A DNA stretch of 64,000 bases from Paracoccaceae bacterium (lineage in GTDB: Bacteria > Pseudomonadota > Alphaproteobacteria > Rhodobacterales > Rhodobacteraceae): the NCBI GenBank assembly GCA_028284705.1, contig JANQRE010000016.1, positions 1 through 64,000 of the forward strand. The letters run 5' to 3'. Position 1 is the stretch's first letter, and every line of letters begins with the position of its first letter. The notes below the pieces were generated by a model that was not told the origin of the DNA, did not search any database, and was given only the letters and a program-made list of their open reading frames with translations. Both the position numbers and the translations under genes were made by a program. Positions 18,718 through 27,803 of this stretch are shown here, piece after piece.

Positions 18718-19115
18718 CCCTTGTCTGGCTCTATCTGCTGACTTTTGTGCTGTTTCTGGCGATTGATTATGTGGGGCTCAGCTATCTGATCCGGCCAGTG
18801 TTTGAGCGCGAGATCGGGCATTTGCTTCTGGACGATCTGCGCATTCTGCCGGCGTTTTTCTTCTACGCGTTCTTTATTTTCGGCGTGATCTGGTTTGTCG
18901 GTGCGCCTGCGCTTTCGGACGGCAAATCTCTGCTCTGGGTCTTTGGGCACGCGGCGTTTCTGGGCGCGATGGCCTATGGGACCTACGAGTTCACCTCGCT
19001 GGCGGTGATGAAGGACTGGACGTGGCGCATGATCGTGGTCGATCTGATCTGGGGCACGGTTTTGACCGGTGTGGCGATGACAGCGGGCGTTGCGGTCATC
19101 CGAGCGGTTACCTGA
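18714..19115 (+). CDS. DUF2177 family membrane protein
   Basis: 133 aa with four hydrophobic helices. It matches the DUF2177 pattern: an early FLAIDYVGLSY motif, an aromatic second helix (AFFFYAFFIFGVIWFVGAPAL), AMAYGTYEFTSLA in the third and a C-terminal WRMIVVDLIWGTVLTG. Function unknown. It starts within the hflX stop (ATGA), so it is the last gene of the hfq-hflX unit, and ends 7 bp from the convergent ferredoxin gene. Confidence 0.85.
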   Translation: MTLVWLYLLTFVLFLAIDYVGLSYLIRPVFEREIGHLLLDDLRILPAFFFYAFFIFGVIWFVGAPALSDGKSLLWVFGHAAFLGAMAYGTYEFTSLAVMKDWTWRMIVVDLIWGTVLTGVAMTAGVAVIRAVT

Positions 19116-19122
19116 GCATGCG

Positions 19123-19437
19123 TCAGAGGGACGTCACCCGACGCTCCATCGCGCGGACCATCTTAAGACCGGTTCTGGTTCGCTCGGTGAGCTTGATCGC
19201 GCCCGCCATGCACACATCCGCACATAGGCCGCAATAACCGCAGGTTTTCGGATTTGTGAGTATCGGGTAGCCGTCCTTGTCGGTGTGAAGGGTCTCGAGC
19301 GGGCATACAAGCACGCAGTCGAGACATCTGTTGCAAGTCTCGGTGAAGGACGGATTTGGCCGCGATCCGGGCGGCCTGTGGCGTGAGACGAGCGATCTGT
19401 CGGTTGTTTCCTGTGCAATGGGTCGATGAATAAACAT
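19123..19437 (-). CDS. Two-cluster 4Fe-4S ferredoxin-type protein (NapF-like)
   Basis: 104 aa from MFIHRPIAQ, where GGGAGGTG lies ideally upstream. Two cysteine sets are present: Cys35, 38, 41 and 45 (CxxCxxCxxxCP) and Cys66, 69, 72 and 76, each able to bind a [4Fe-4S] cluster. The arrangement resembles the last two modules of NapF, a cytoplasmic maturation factor for periplasmic nitrate reductase, but no nap genes are nearby, so the partner is unknown. A perfect FNR box at 19545-19558 with class II geometry predicts oxygen-limited expression. Confidence 0.85.
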   Translation of the reverse strand: MFIHRPIAQETTDRSLVSRHRPPGSRPNPSFTETCNRCLDCVLVCPLETLHTDKDGYPILTNPKTCGYCGLCADVCMAGAIKLTERTRTGLKMVRAMERRVTSL

Positions 19438-19509
19438 GGCGCACCTCCCTCGGGCGTCGGGGGCGCTCCTTCTTTTTTGTACCAATCCTCACTCGCTAGG
19501 TGCGCTCTC

Positions 19510-19558
19510 CCAACGCCATCTTAGGGGGCGTCCCGGAAATTGCTTTGATCGACATCAA
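19510..19558 (-). promoter_or_regulatory. FNR (FnrL)-type promoter of the ferredoxin gene
   Basis: TTGAT-CGAC-ATCAA (19545-19558) matches the FNR consensus perfectly on both half-sites. On the minus strand a TAAGAT -10 element lies at 19523-19518, giving a start near 19510-19511 and a box centre at about -41, the class II activator position. The 163-bp gap between the acylase and ferredoxin genes holds nothing else obvious. Confidence 0.75.
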
Positions 19559-19600
19559 CAATCTTCGCCCTTGCGGGCGAAAGCGGAGGACCGAGCGGCG

Positions 19601-22063
19601 TTACTCTGGGATCAGCTGCGTCACGCCCACAGCCCCGGCGCGGGCGAGGTCGGGGTCGAGAGACATGGGGATATACTCCCCCCGGCGCCAGAGGACGCCC
19701 AGATCGTCGTAATGGCGTGAGAGCGGGTGGCCGGATTGGCCTGTGGCCGAGATGAAGAGCGAGGAGTCGGGGTCGGCGAAGTCATAAACTCCGCGGAAGC
19801 CTGCGGCGTGCACGTTTTGATAGGGGTTAGGGCCGGAGCCCGAGGTGCGACCACGCATCAGCGTGTTGTCCCCGCCGGAGGTGGATTGGCGGATGTTCAC
19901 GAAAGCGCGCAGGAACGGGATCGAGCCCAGGACCTGATGATCATGGGTGGCTTCATGGGCATCGCCCCACCGCCAGCTTTCGATCTCGCCGCCATAGCGG
20001 GTTTCGAGCTCTAGAACGGCATCGTCAAGGGCGAGGCGGGAGATGTCAGTGCAAGTCTCCTCTGCCGCCGATTGTACCACGTCGCACCAGATGCTCGCAC
20101 CGCCCGCGTTGCGGAAGACGCGCTCGATGAAAAGCGGCTCCACATGGGTGAACTCGGTGTGCAGCGGGCCAAGCTCGTCGCGGATCAGACGGGTCTGCAG
20201 GGCGCGCAGCCAGGAGGCGTAGATCAGGGGCTCGGGCAGATGTTCGGACATCTCGCCATTCCAGTTGGCCATGAGCTCCAGCGCGCGTTGGCGTTTGCGC
20301 TCCGGCGTGCCGTCAGGCGCGGCTTCGCCGGTGAACCAGAGATCGCCCGCGATCAGAGGCAAGAGCGCCCGGGCAGTGAAACTGACCGTGTCGAGCTGGG
20401 CCTCGACAAAACTGTCGCGGGTATGGACCTGACGGCTCTGCATCAGCCGCCGCCAGCGCTGCACGCGCTGCGTGTCGCCATAGGTGAAGCTGACATGGTT
20501 GGGGAAGGGGCGCGAAATCGTCTTGTTGTTGGTATTGCCGACAATGCCGTCCTCGGGCGCGCGGAACTCGGGGTTCGAGGCATAGGGCATCACGCCCTGC
20601 CAGCGGTTCTGATTGAGCCAGCCGGGCGCGGGGATGCGGCCCTGGGACTGATGTGCGGGATTGCGGCGCGGCACGTGACCGATGGTTTTCAGCGCCACGG
20701 AGGTCAGATCGGCGAGCGTGAGGTTCTGGGCCGGGGCGACATAATCGGCCGCGGCGGCGATCGCTTGGCCGATGGTCTGCGCGCGCATCAACTTGAGACC
20801 CGCCTGCACAGAGGTGTTTTCATCCGACAACATGGTCCAGCTGAGCGCGGTCACATGGCCGGCAGGCGTCACGGTGCCCAGATTATAATGCTCCGGCGGC
20901 AGCACGGGGCCGTTTTCGGTCCAGCGCAGCTCGATGGTGACCGGTTCGGCATCGAGGATTTCGATGATCGAGGGGCGCGTGCGGAAGGGTTTGAACCCTT
21001 CGGGCGTCTGATATTCGTTCGGATTGTTGGGGTTCAGCTTCTCGATGAAGACGTCCTGGTCGTCCACATAAGCGGTGGTCAGGCCCCAGCCGAGCTGATC
21101 GCTGCGGCCTGAGAGCATGATCGGCATGCCGGGGATCGTGCCGCCGATGATGCCGCCGGTCTCCAGTTCCAGTCGTGCGAGATACCAGATCGTGGGCGCC
21201 GAAAGGCCGAGATGGGGATCATTGGCCAGAAGTGACCCGCCGGAGGCCGAACTGCCCGGGGCGGCGGCAAACGCATTCGAGGCACCCGCCAGCCCGCGGC
21301 GCGGAAAGGGCGAGAGCGGATCATGGGGCAGGGCGGTATTGGCCGCGTAGCGCGGCAACCGCGCGCCGGGAAAGAGGCTCGCGAAATCGAGCTTGGCCAC
21401 CCCGTCGCCGGGGGCGTCGGGCAGCAGGTCGGCAACCCGTTCGGGCGGCAGCATCAGCGAGGTGCGGGCGCGGATCACCTCGTCTTCGAGATGGCTGGAG
21501 AGCTGGATCGCCATGATGTTCACCACCGCGAGCGAATCCTGCGGCTGCCAGGGTGCGATCGCCGGGGAAAACAGGAAGAACTCTGGCGCGCCGCGACCGA
21601 GCGCCTGTTCATTCACTTGGCGCAGGCGCGCGTTCACGCCGGCGGCGTAGGCCTCCAGCGCGGCGGTGGTATAGGCGTCCTGCACGGCGAGCGAGCGTTG
21701 CGCATGGCCGTAGAGATCGAGCCGGCGCATCAGCTTGTCGATGTTCAGCGTGCGTTCGCCGAACAACTCACTGAGCCGCCCCTGCGCGGTGCGTCTGAGC
21801 ATCGTCATCTGCCAGAGCCGGTCCTGGGCATGGGCGAAACCGAGGCCGAAATAGACATCCCGGTCATCGGTCGCGAAGATATGCGGCAGGTTGGAATTGT
21901 TGCGCACGATCTCGACCGGGCCTTGCAGGCCACGTACCTGCAGGGTGGCCTCGTAATCCGGGATCGAGCGGGAGGCGAAGAAATAGGCCAGGAAAAACAC
22001 CGCGATCACGAGCCCCAGAAGCGCCATGAGCAGCCTGAAAGACCAGCGAAAGAACACGACCAT
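19601..22063 (-). CDS. Penicillin acylase (Ntn-hydrolase) family protein
   Basis: 820 aa precursor. A hydrophobic N-terminal helix (RLLMALLGLVIAVFFLAYFF, residues 10-29) serves as signal or anchor. The A-chain motif FGLGFAHAQDRLWQM is followed by the autocleavage site before Ser262 in GLAGASNAFA, where Ser would be the catalytic N-terminal nucleophile of the beta chain; GNTNNKT and later EVRYGG-type segments fit the family. The enzyme is periplasmic and hydrolyses amides; relatives range from penicillin G acylase to acyl-homoserine-lactone acylases, and substrate cannot be told from sequence. The gene stands alone, divergent from the 22145 gene. Confidence 0.92.
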   Translation of the reverse strand: MVVFFRWSFRLLMALLGLVIAVFFLAYFFASRSIPDYEATLQVRGLQGPVEIVRNNSNLPHIFATDDRDVYFGLGFAHAQDRLWQMTMLRRTAQGRLSELFGERTLNIDKLMRRLDLYGHAQRSLAVQDAYTTAALEAYAAGVNARLRQVNEQALGRGAPEFFLFSPAIAPWQPQDSLAVVNIMAIQLSSHLEDEVIRARTSLMLPPERVADLLPDAPGDGVAKLDFASLFPGARLPRYAANTALPHDPLSPFPRRGLAGASNAFAAAPGSSASGGSLLANDPHLGLSAPTIWYLARLELETGGIIGGTIPGMPIMLSGRSDQLGWGLTTAYVDDQDVFIEKLNPNNPNEYQTPEGFKPFRTRPSIIEILDAEPVTIELRWTENGPVLPPEHYNLGTVTPAGHVTALSWTMLSDENTSVQAGLKLMRAQTIGQAIAAAADYVAPAQNLTLADLTSVALKTIGHVPRRNPAHQSQGRIPAPGWLNQNRWQGVMPYASNPEFRAPEDGIVGNTNNKTISRPFPNHVSFTYGDTQRVQRWRRLMQSRQVHTRDSFVEAQLDTVSFTARALLPLIAGDLWFTGEAAPDGTPERKRQRALELMANWNGEMSEHLPEPLIYASWLRALQTRLIRDELGPLHTEFTHVEPLFIERVFRNAGGASIWCDVVQSAAEETCTDISRLALDDAVLELETRYGGEIESWRWGDAHEATHDHQVLGSIPFLRAFVNIRQSTSGGDNTLMRGRTSGSGPNPYQNVHAAGFRGVYDFADPDSSLFISATGQSGHPLSRHYDDLGVLWRRGEYIPMSLDPDLARAGAVGVTQLIPE

Positions 22064-22144
22064 GGGGACGCCCCGACTTGACCCTAGAGGGCGTTTCGTT
22101 ACATCGCTTTCGGACCGGAGGCAAACATCAATGGAGGGTCCCCC

Positions 22145-23020
22145 ATGGCAAAAATCGCGTTCCTAGGATTGGGGGTGATGGGATACCCGATGGCGGGTCA
22201 TCTAGTGAAAGCGGGGCATGAGGTGGTGGTCTATAACCGCTCGCCCGAGAAGGCGGCCAATTGGGTATCCGAATTCGGCGGGGCGGCGGCGCGCAGCCCG
22301 CGGCAGGCGGCAGAGGGCGCGGAATTCGTGATGGCCTGTGTCGGCAATGACGATGACCTGCGCGCCGTGGTTCTGGGTGAGGAGGGCGCGCTGGCGGGTA
22401 TGGCGCCGGGCACGGTTTTTGTCGACCACACGACGGTCTCGGCCCAGGTGACGCGCGAGCTTTATGGCGCCGCCGATGCGGTGCAGGCGTCTTTCGTGGA
22501 TGCCCCGGTCTCCGGTGGGCAGGCCGGCGCCGAAAACGGCCAGCTTGTGGTGATGTGTGGCGGGGATGAGGGCGCGTATGCGCGCGCCGAGCCGGTGATC
22601 GCGGCCTATGCGAAACTGTGCAAACGGCTCGGGGAGAGCGGCGCGGGGCAGTTGACCAAGATGGTGAACCAGATCTGTATCGCCGGGCTGGTGCAGGGCT
22701 TGTCCGAAGGGCTGCATTTTGCCGAGAAAGCCGGTCTGGACGGTCGCGCCGTGGTCGAAGTGATTGGTGGCGGCGCGGCGGGGTCCTGGCAGATGGTGAA
22801 CCGCTACGAGACGATGCTGGATGATGAGTTTGAGCATGGCTTTGCGGTGGATTGGATGCGGAAAGACCTCGGCATCTGCCTGCAAACCGCCAATGAAAAC
22901 GGCGCTTCGCTGCCGGTGACGGCTCTTGTGGATCAGTTCTACAAGGATGTGCAGAAGCTTGGGGGTGCCCGGTGGGATACATCCTCTCTGATCAAACGGC
23001 TGCGGGCACTGGATGGCTAG
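22145..23020 (+). CDS. NAD(P)-dependent beta-hydroxyacid dehydrogenase (HIBADH/GarR family)
   Basis: 291 aa. The N-terminal Rossmann fold has GLGVMGYPMAGHLVKAGHEV; the substrate motif VDAPVSGGQAGAENGQLVVMCGG and the catalytic Lys in QLTKMVNQ follow, then an all-helical dimerisation domain. Family members oxidise 3-hydroxyisobutyrate or reduce tartronate semialdehyde and succinic semialdehyde; the sequence alone does not select one. It stands by itself, with GGAGG just before the ATG, divergent from the acylase. Confidence 0.92.
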   Translation: MAKIAFLGLGVMGYPMAGHLVKAGHEVVVYNRSPEKAANWVSEFGGAAARSPRQAAEGAEFVMACVGNDDDLRAVVLGEEGALAGMAPGTVFVDHTTVSAQVTRELYGAADAVQASFVDAPVSGGQAGAENGQLVVMCGGDEGAYARAEPVIAAYAKLCKRLGESGAGQLTKMVNQICIAGLVQGLSEGLHFAEKAGLDGRAVVEVIGGGAAGSWQMVNRYETMLDDEFEHGFAVDWMRKDLGICLQTANENGASLPVTALVDQFYKDVQKLGGARWDTSSLIKRLRALDG

Positions 23021-23071
23021 TAAGTGCGATTGAGGCTTGGCGATCCTGAGCTGTCACGTTAGGTTTCCGTT

Positions 23072-23650
23072 ATGACGGATGATCCTAACTGCGTTCTGAC
23101 CCTTTTGCCCGCGCGCTTGAAAGACGCCAGGCGATCCAAGGGGCTTTCCCTCGAGGCTGTGGCTAATCTGAGCGGCGTCTCGCGTTCCATGGTCAGCCAG
23201 ATCGAGCGCGGCGAAAGCAGTCCGACGATTGCGACGCTGTGGAACCTGACCCGCGCTCTGCAAGTCGATTTTGCGGGGCTTCTGGACAAGACGGATGGTG
23301 ACGCGCGAGTCGAAGTGCTTCGGGCGTCAGACGTGCCTTGCATTGAAAATATGGGCAAAGACTGCCGCATCCTGATCCTTTCCCCGCCGGAAGAAGCGGG
23401 TGGGCATGAGGTCTATGACATTTCCTTCGCGCCGGGCGGAGCGCTCTCGAGCCAACCCCATGCGCGCGGCGCTGTGGAGCAATTGACCGTGCTGGAGGGG
23501 CAAGTGCGGGTGACATCCGGCGCCGGAAGCGAGGTGATCCAAAGCGGCGATACGGCGCGTTATGCCGCGGATGTTCCACATGCGATTGAGGCTATGGATA
23601 GCGCGGCGCGGATATTTTTGATCGTGAAATCCGCGACGCCTCCATCTTAA
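23072..23650 (+). CDS. XRE-family transcriptional regulator with cupin domain
   Basis: 192 aa. An N-terminal HTH_3 (about 12-68; RLKDARRSKGLSLEAVANLSGVSRSMVSQIERGESSPT) is joined to a C-terminal cupin (about 110-185; LTVLEGQVRVTSGAG, DTARYAADVPHAIEA). This is the PuuR-like layout that senses small metabolites. It lies 85 bp before kbl-tdh on the same strand and an inverted repeat sits between them, so it probably controls threonine degradation; no direct proof. Confidence 0.9.
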   Translation: MTDDPNCVLTLLPARLKDARRSKGLSLEAVANLSGVSRSMVSQIERGESSPTIATLWNLTRALQVDFAGLLDKTDGDARVEVLRASDVPCIENMGKDCRILILSPPEEAGGHEVYDISFAPGGALSSQPHARGAVEQLTVLEGQVRVTSGAGSEVIQSGDTARYAADVPHAIEAMDSAARIFLIVKSATPPS

Positions 23651-23684
23651 CGGATTATTTGCTGCTGACGGGTGATCTGTTATT

Positions 23685-23700
23685 GTGGAAAATCGTCCAC
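23685..23700. promoter_or_regulatory. Inverted repeat upstream of kbl
   Basis: GTGGA-AAATCG-TCCAC lies 35-50 bp upstream of kbl, between it and the HTH-cupin regulator gene. It is a candidate operator for that regulator. A good ribosome site (CAGGAGATGCCA) is found just before the kbl ATG. Confidence 0.4.
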
Positions 23701-23734
23701 TATGGCAGAATTTTGGGCAAAGCAGGAGATGCCA

Positions 23735-24922
23735 ATGTCCACCGCGTTTTTGTCCCATCTGTCCGAAACACTGACCCAGATCGAAGCTGAAGGGCTCTAC
23801 AAGAGTGAACGGATGATCACCTCCCCACAGGGCGGCGAAATCTTGGTCGGAGATCGCAAAGTCATCAATCTTTGCGCCAACAACTATCTTGGCCTCGCCG
23901 ATCACCCTGACCTGATCAAGGCCGCGACCGAGGCCATGGGTCCCAAGGGTTTTGGCATGGCGAGTGTGCGGTTTATCTGCGGAACGCAAGACATTCACCG
24001 CACTTTGGAGCAGAGATTGGCGGAGTTCCTGCGGATGGATGATGCGATCCTGTTCGCGGCGTGTTTTGACGCCAATGGCGGCCTGTTTGAGCCGCTCCTG
24101 ACGGCGGAAGATGCGATTATCTCTGACAGTCTAAACCATGCCTCGATCATCGACGGGGTGCGTTTGTGCAAGGCCAAGCGCTATCGCTACGCTAATAATG
24201 ACATGGATGATCTGGAGGCGAAGCTGCAGGAGGCAAGGGGTGACGGCGCGCGACATATCATGATCGCCACCGATGGGGTGTTTTCGATGGATGGGTATCT
24301 CGCCAATCTGCCTGCCATCAGGGCCCTGGCGGACACCTATGAGGCGATCGTGATGGTCGATGACTGCCACGCCACTGGTTTCATGGGGCCGCGTGGGGCG
24401 GGCACGCCGGATTATTTTGGCGTCGATGTCGACATTCTGACCGGGACGTTGGGCAAGGCGCTTGGAGGTGCCATTGGTGGCTATATCGCTGGTCCGCAAC
24501 CGGTCATCGATCTACTGCGCCAGCGCGCGCGTCCGTATCTGTTCTCCAACTCTCTGCCGCCCTCCATCGTTGCGGCCGGGATCGAGGCCATTCGCCTTGT
24601 AGAAGAGGGCGATGCGCTGCGCGCACGGCTTTTTGAGAACGCAGCCTATTGGCGGCGCGATCTTACGGAACTGGGCTTTGATCTTCTGGACGGAGAACAT
24701 CCCATCATCCCTGTCATGCTGGGAGAGGCAACGCTGGCGCAGTCCATGGCGGCACAGCTTTTTGACGAGGGCGTCTATGTTTCGGGCTTCTTCTTTCCCG
24801 TCGTACCACGTGGACAGGCGCGGATTCGCACCCAGATGAATGCGGCGCTGAGCACGGGTGAGCTCGACCGCGCACTTGCCGCGTTTGGCAAGGTCGGCAA
24901 AAACCTGGGGATCATCTCATGA
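23735..24922 (+). CDS. kbl: Glycine C-acetyltransferase (2-amino-3-ketobutyrate CoA ligase)
   Basis: 395 aa from [11 protein letters not shown], preceded by AGGAGA; the E. coli enzyme is 398 aa. It is a PLP-dependent alpha-oxoamine synthase: [12 protein letters not shown] near the start, [30 protein letters not shown], and the PLP lysine in [10 protein letters not shown] near residue 240. It splits 2-amino-3-ketobutyrate with CoA to glycine and acetyl-CoA. It overlaps tdh by 4 bp, so the two steps of threonine breakdown are coupled. Confidence 0.97.
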   Translation: MSTAFLSHLSETLTQIEAEGLYKSERMITSPQGGEILVGDRKVINLCANNYLGLADHPDLIKAATEAMGPKGFGMASVRFICGTQDIHRTLEQRLAEFLRMDDAILFAACFDANGGLFEPLLTAEDAIISDSLNHASIIDGVRLCKAKRYRYANNDMDDLEAKLQEARGDGARHIMIATDGVFSMDGYLANLPAIRALADTYEAIVMVDDCHATGFMGPRGAGTPDYFGVDVDILTGTLGKALGGAIGGYIAGPQPVIDLLRQRARPYLFSNSLPPSIVAAGIEAIRLVEEGDALRARLFENAAYWRRDLTELGFDLLDGEHPIIPVMLGEATLAQSMAAQLFDEGVYVSGFFFPVVPRGQARIRTQMNAALSTGELDRALAAFGKVGKNLGIIS

Positions 24923-25968
24923 AACCCAACACCATGACCGCGCTGGAGAAATCCAAACCGGAGGAGGGGCTTTGGATGGTGCAGGCGCCGGTACCGGAGA
25001 TTGGCCCTGACGAGGTGCTGATCAAAATCAACAAGACCGGGATTTGCGGCACAGACATTCACATTTGGAATTGGGATGAGTGGGCCGCAGCGACCGTTCC
25101 GGTGCCCCTGATCACCGGGCACGAGTTTGCGGGCGAAATCGTGGAGCTTGGCAAAAACGTCACCGATTTGAAGATCGGTCAGCGCTGCTCTGGCGAAGGC
25201 CATCTGATCGGCACGGAAAGCCGTCAGGCCCGCGCGGGCAAGTTTCACCTTGATCCTGGCACGCGGGGTATCGGTGTGAACGAGCAGGGTGCTTTTGCTG
25301 AATATCTCAAACTGCCAGCCTTCAATGTAATCCCTTTGCCCGATGACATTCCCGATGAGATCGGGGCGATCCTTGATCCGCTCGGGAATGCGGTGCACAC
25401 GGCGCTGAGTTTCGACCTTCTGGGGGAGGATGTGCTGATCACAGGCGCAGGTCCCATCGGGATCATGGCGGCGGCAGTGGCCCGGCATGCCGGTGCGCGC
25501 AACGTCGTGATCACAGATATCAACTCCGAACGGCTTCAATTGGCCGAAAGGGTGGAGCCGACCGTGCGCGCCGTCAATGTCGGGGAGGAAGATCTGCGGG
25601 ATGTGGTGGCCGATCTCGGGTTGAAAGAGGGGTTTGACGTCGGGCTTGAGATGTCCGGCAATCAGGCGGCTCTGGATCAGATGGTGGGGGCTCTGGTGAT
25701 GGGGGGCCGGATTGCTTTGCTGGGCATTCCGCCCGGAAACTCACCCATGGATTGGAGCCGCGTCGTCTTCAAAGCCATCACCATCAAGGGCGTCTATGGC
25801 CGGGAGATGTTCGAGACCTGGTACAAGATGATCGCGATGCTACAGAACGGGCTCGATGTCAGCCGGGTCATCACGCATGAGTTCAGCGTCCGGGATTTTG
25901 AACAGGGCTTTGCCGCGATGAAATCCAGGCAATCGGGCAAGGTGGTGCTGGACTGGCGGGGCGCTTAG
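24919..25968 (+). CDS. tdh: L-threonine 3-dehydrogenase, structural-zinc-less form
   Basis: 349 aa medium-chain zinc dehydrogenase oxidising threonine to 2-amino-3-ketobutyrate with NAD. Catalytic zinc ligands Cys43 and His68-Glu69 (TGHEFAGE) and the NAD motif [13 protein letters not shown] are present, as are Tdh-specific stretches ([30 protein letters not shown]). The lobe that in E. coli Tdh holds four structural-zinc cysteines here reads [20 protein letters not shown], with no Cys at all. Second gene of kbl-tdh. Confidence 0.95.
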   Translation: MKPNTMTALEKSKPEEGLWMVQAPVPEIGPDEVLIKINKTGICGTDIHIWNWDEWAAATVPVPLITGHEFAGEIVELGKNVTDLKIGQRCSGEGHLIGTESRQARAGKFHLDPGTRGIGVNEQGAFAEYLKLPAFNVIPLPDDIPDEIGAILDPLGNAVHTALSFDLLGEDVLITGAGPIGIMAAAVARHAGARNVVITDINSERLQLAERVEPTVRAVNVGEEDLRDVVADLGLKEGFDVGLEMSGNQAALDQMVGALVMGGRIALLGIPPGNSPMDWSRVVFKAITIKGVYGREMFETWYKMIAMLQNGLDVSRVITHEFSVRDFEQGFAAMKSRQSGKVVLDWRGA

Positions 25969-25997
25969 GCATCGCACCGGTTTGAAGCAGAAATGCT

Positions 25998-26024
25998 GTC
26001 CGGCATCTGTGATAGCTGCCGGAC
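25998..26024. terminator. Hairpin between convergent tdh and SYLF genes
   Basis: GTCCGGCA (25998-26005) pairs perfectly with TGCCGGAC (26017-26024) around an 11-nt loop, in the short gap between two converging genes. No strong T-run follows on either strand, so it is a probable transcript 3' hairpin rather than a textbook terminator. Confidence 0.45.
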
Positions 26025-26046
26025 ATGGCTGTTTGCGCCAATGGGA

Positions 26047-26604
26047 TCAGGGAATGATCCGGGTGTATTTGTTGCCTTCAACCGAGGCCCCGGCAATGAG
26101 GCCCGCCTGACCGAAGACCACCGCAATGACCGGGCTGAGCGCGGTTGTGGTATCGATGCCGAGACGCCCGCCCTCGTTGCTGGCGACAAAGCGCGCATCT
26201 GCGCCGACCTCCCAGCCGGGGGAGCGGCGGAATTCGGAGAGTGCCTCTTCGGTCATGAAGAACAGCGCATGGGAATATTGTTGTGCGCCAAGCTGCAGCC
26301 CGAAGCTGGCTGATGCGGTGGAGTAGTAATCGACCGTGGCCCCGTTGAGGCGCAGGGCCCCACGCCCATAGGAACCGCCGACGCCAATCAGACCGGCCTC
26401 CGAGACCAGAGGGATCATCAGGATGCCCACAGCTTTATCGGCGAGGTCCTGCGATCCCGGCACGTTGCTGTAAAGGAAGTTGAACGCGCTATCGACGCGC
26501 GCGTCGATGCGGGCGCCGCCGGAACTGCCGACCCCGTTGCCGCAAGCGGCAAGGAAGGAAGCGCCACCAAGGGCCACGAATTGGCGTCTGGAGAAATTGG
26601 TCAT
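26047..26604 (-). CDS. SYLF/Ysc84-domain lipoprotein with Tat-type signal
   Basis: 185 aa from MTNFSRRQFVALGG. The twin-arginine SRRQF followed by a hydrophobic stretch and lipobox LAAC (Cys about 21) indicates a Tat-exported lipoprotein. The mature part is a SYLF domain: AKAVGILMIPLVSEAGLIGVGGSYGRGAL, then a long beta-rich region ending AGLIAGASVEGNKYTRI. SYLF domains bind lipids in eukaryotes; the bacterial role is unknown. Monocistronic, convergent with tdh. Confidence 0.88.
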   Translation of the reverse strand: MTNFSRRQFVALGGASFLAACGNGVGSSGGARIDARVDSAFNFLYSNVPGSQDLADKAVGILMIPLVSEAGLIGVGGSYGRGALRLNGATVDYYSTASASFGLQLGAQQYSHALFFMTEEALSEFRRSPGWEVGADARFVASNEGGRLGIDTTTALSPVIAVVFGQAGLIAGASVEGNKYTRIIP

Positions 26605-26713
26605 GGATAGTCTGCCTGTGCTTTTGCTCTTGCCCCTTTCTCGGAGCTTGGAGCGCAGTATAGGCAAGTTTTCCTGACCTGTCACGCGAGATGAGCGCCC
26701 GGGTCGGCGGATG

Positions 26714-27712
26714 TTAGCCGTTCAGAAGTTTAGCCACGCGCGGGGCGAAATAGGTGAGAATCCCGTCGCAGCCGGCGCGTTTGAAGGCGATGAGGCTCTC
26801 AAGCATCACGGCTTGGTCGTCGATCCAGCCATTGGCACCGGCGCCCATGATCATCGAATATTCGCCGGACACCTGATAGGCATAGGTGGGCGCCCCGAAC
26901 TGGTCTTTCACCCGGCGGCAGATGTCCAAGTATGGCAGGCCGGGTTTGACCATGACCATATCGGCGCCTTCCTGCAGGTCACGAGCCACCAGACGCAGGG
27001 CTTCGTCGGAATTAGCCGGGTTCATCTGATAGGTCTTCTTATCGCCCACAAGCGCGCCGGACGCACCGACCGCATCGCGGAACGGGCCATAGAAGGCGGA
27101 GGCATATTTGGCGGCGTAGCTGAGGATCGCGGTATCCTGATAGCCTTCCGCCTCGAGCGCCTGGCGCATCGCGCCGATGCGTCCGTCCATCATGTCGGAG
27201 GGGCCGAGGATATCCGCGCCCGCCTTGGCTTGTGCCACGGCCATTTTCACCAGGGCCTCGACGCTTTCGTCATTCACGATGACGCCATCACGCACGATCC
27301 CGTCATGGCCGTTGGCGTTGTAGGGATCGAGTGCCACATCGGTCATCACCGCGATCTCGGGCACGGCCTCCTTGATCGCGCGGGTCGCGCGGTTGGAGAG
27401 GTTGTTCTCATCCCAGACCTCCTCACAAGCCTCGGTTTTGATCGCGGGATCAATGTAAGGAAAGAGACAGATCGCCGGGATGCCCAGGCTCGCGGCCTCT
27501 TTTGCTGCCGTCACGACGCGGTCAACGGTCAGACGCTCCACATCGGGCATGGAGGGGATCGGCTGCGACGCATCCTCGCCCTCCATCACGAAAACCGGCC
27601 AGATCAGATCGTCGACCCCAATCGCATTTTCCTGCGCCAAAGCCCTGAGCGATGCCGTGCGGCGCAAGCGGCGCAGACGAGACATGGGAGTGGGCGCAAC
27701 AATCGGTGTCAT
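26714..27712 (-). CDS. hemB: Delta-aminolevulinic acid dehydratase (porphobilinogen synthase)
   Basis: 332 aa from MTPIVAPTPM (an ATG at 27727 is an alternative). It condenses two 5-aminolevulinate molecules into porphobilinogen for heme, bacteriochlorophyll and B12. The Schiff-base lysine region KKTYQMNPAN and the second MVKPGLPYLD are intact, as is GADILGPSDMMDGR. The metal site reads DVALDPYNANGHDG (about 125-138) with Asp/Ala in place of the Cys residues of zinc enzymes, so this is the Mg-type or metal-independent class, as in Rhodobacter. Confidence 0.97.
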   Translation of the reverse strand: MTPIVAPTPMSRLRRLRRTASLRALAQENAIGVDDLIWPVFVMEGEDASQPIPSMPDVERLTVDRVVTAAKEAASLGIPAICLFPYIDPAIKTEACEEVWDENNLSNRATRAIKEAVPEIAVMTDVALDPYNANGHDGIVRDGVIVNDESVEALVKMAVAQAKAGADILGPSDMMDGRIGAMRQALEAEGYQDTAILSYAAKYASAFYGPFRDAVGASGALVGDKKTYQMNPANSDEALRLVARDLQEGADMVMVKPGLPYLDICRRVKDQFGAPTYAYQVSGEYSMIMGAGANGWIDDQAVMLESLIAFKRAGCDGILTYFAPRVAKLLNG

Positions 27713-27803
27713 TTCGAGACCTGTCATGGAAAATTGTCACAACTTGGTGCCATGGTTGCCTGCATGAGACAAGTGTGGCATTTGCCAGCGGCGCGCTATC
27801 TGA

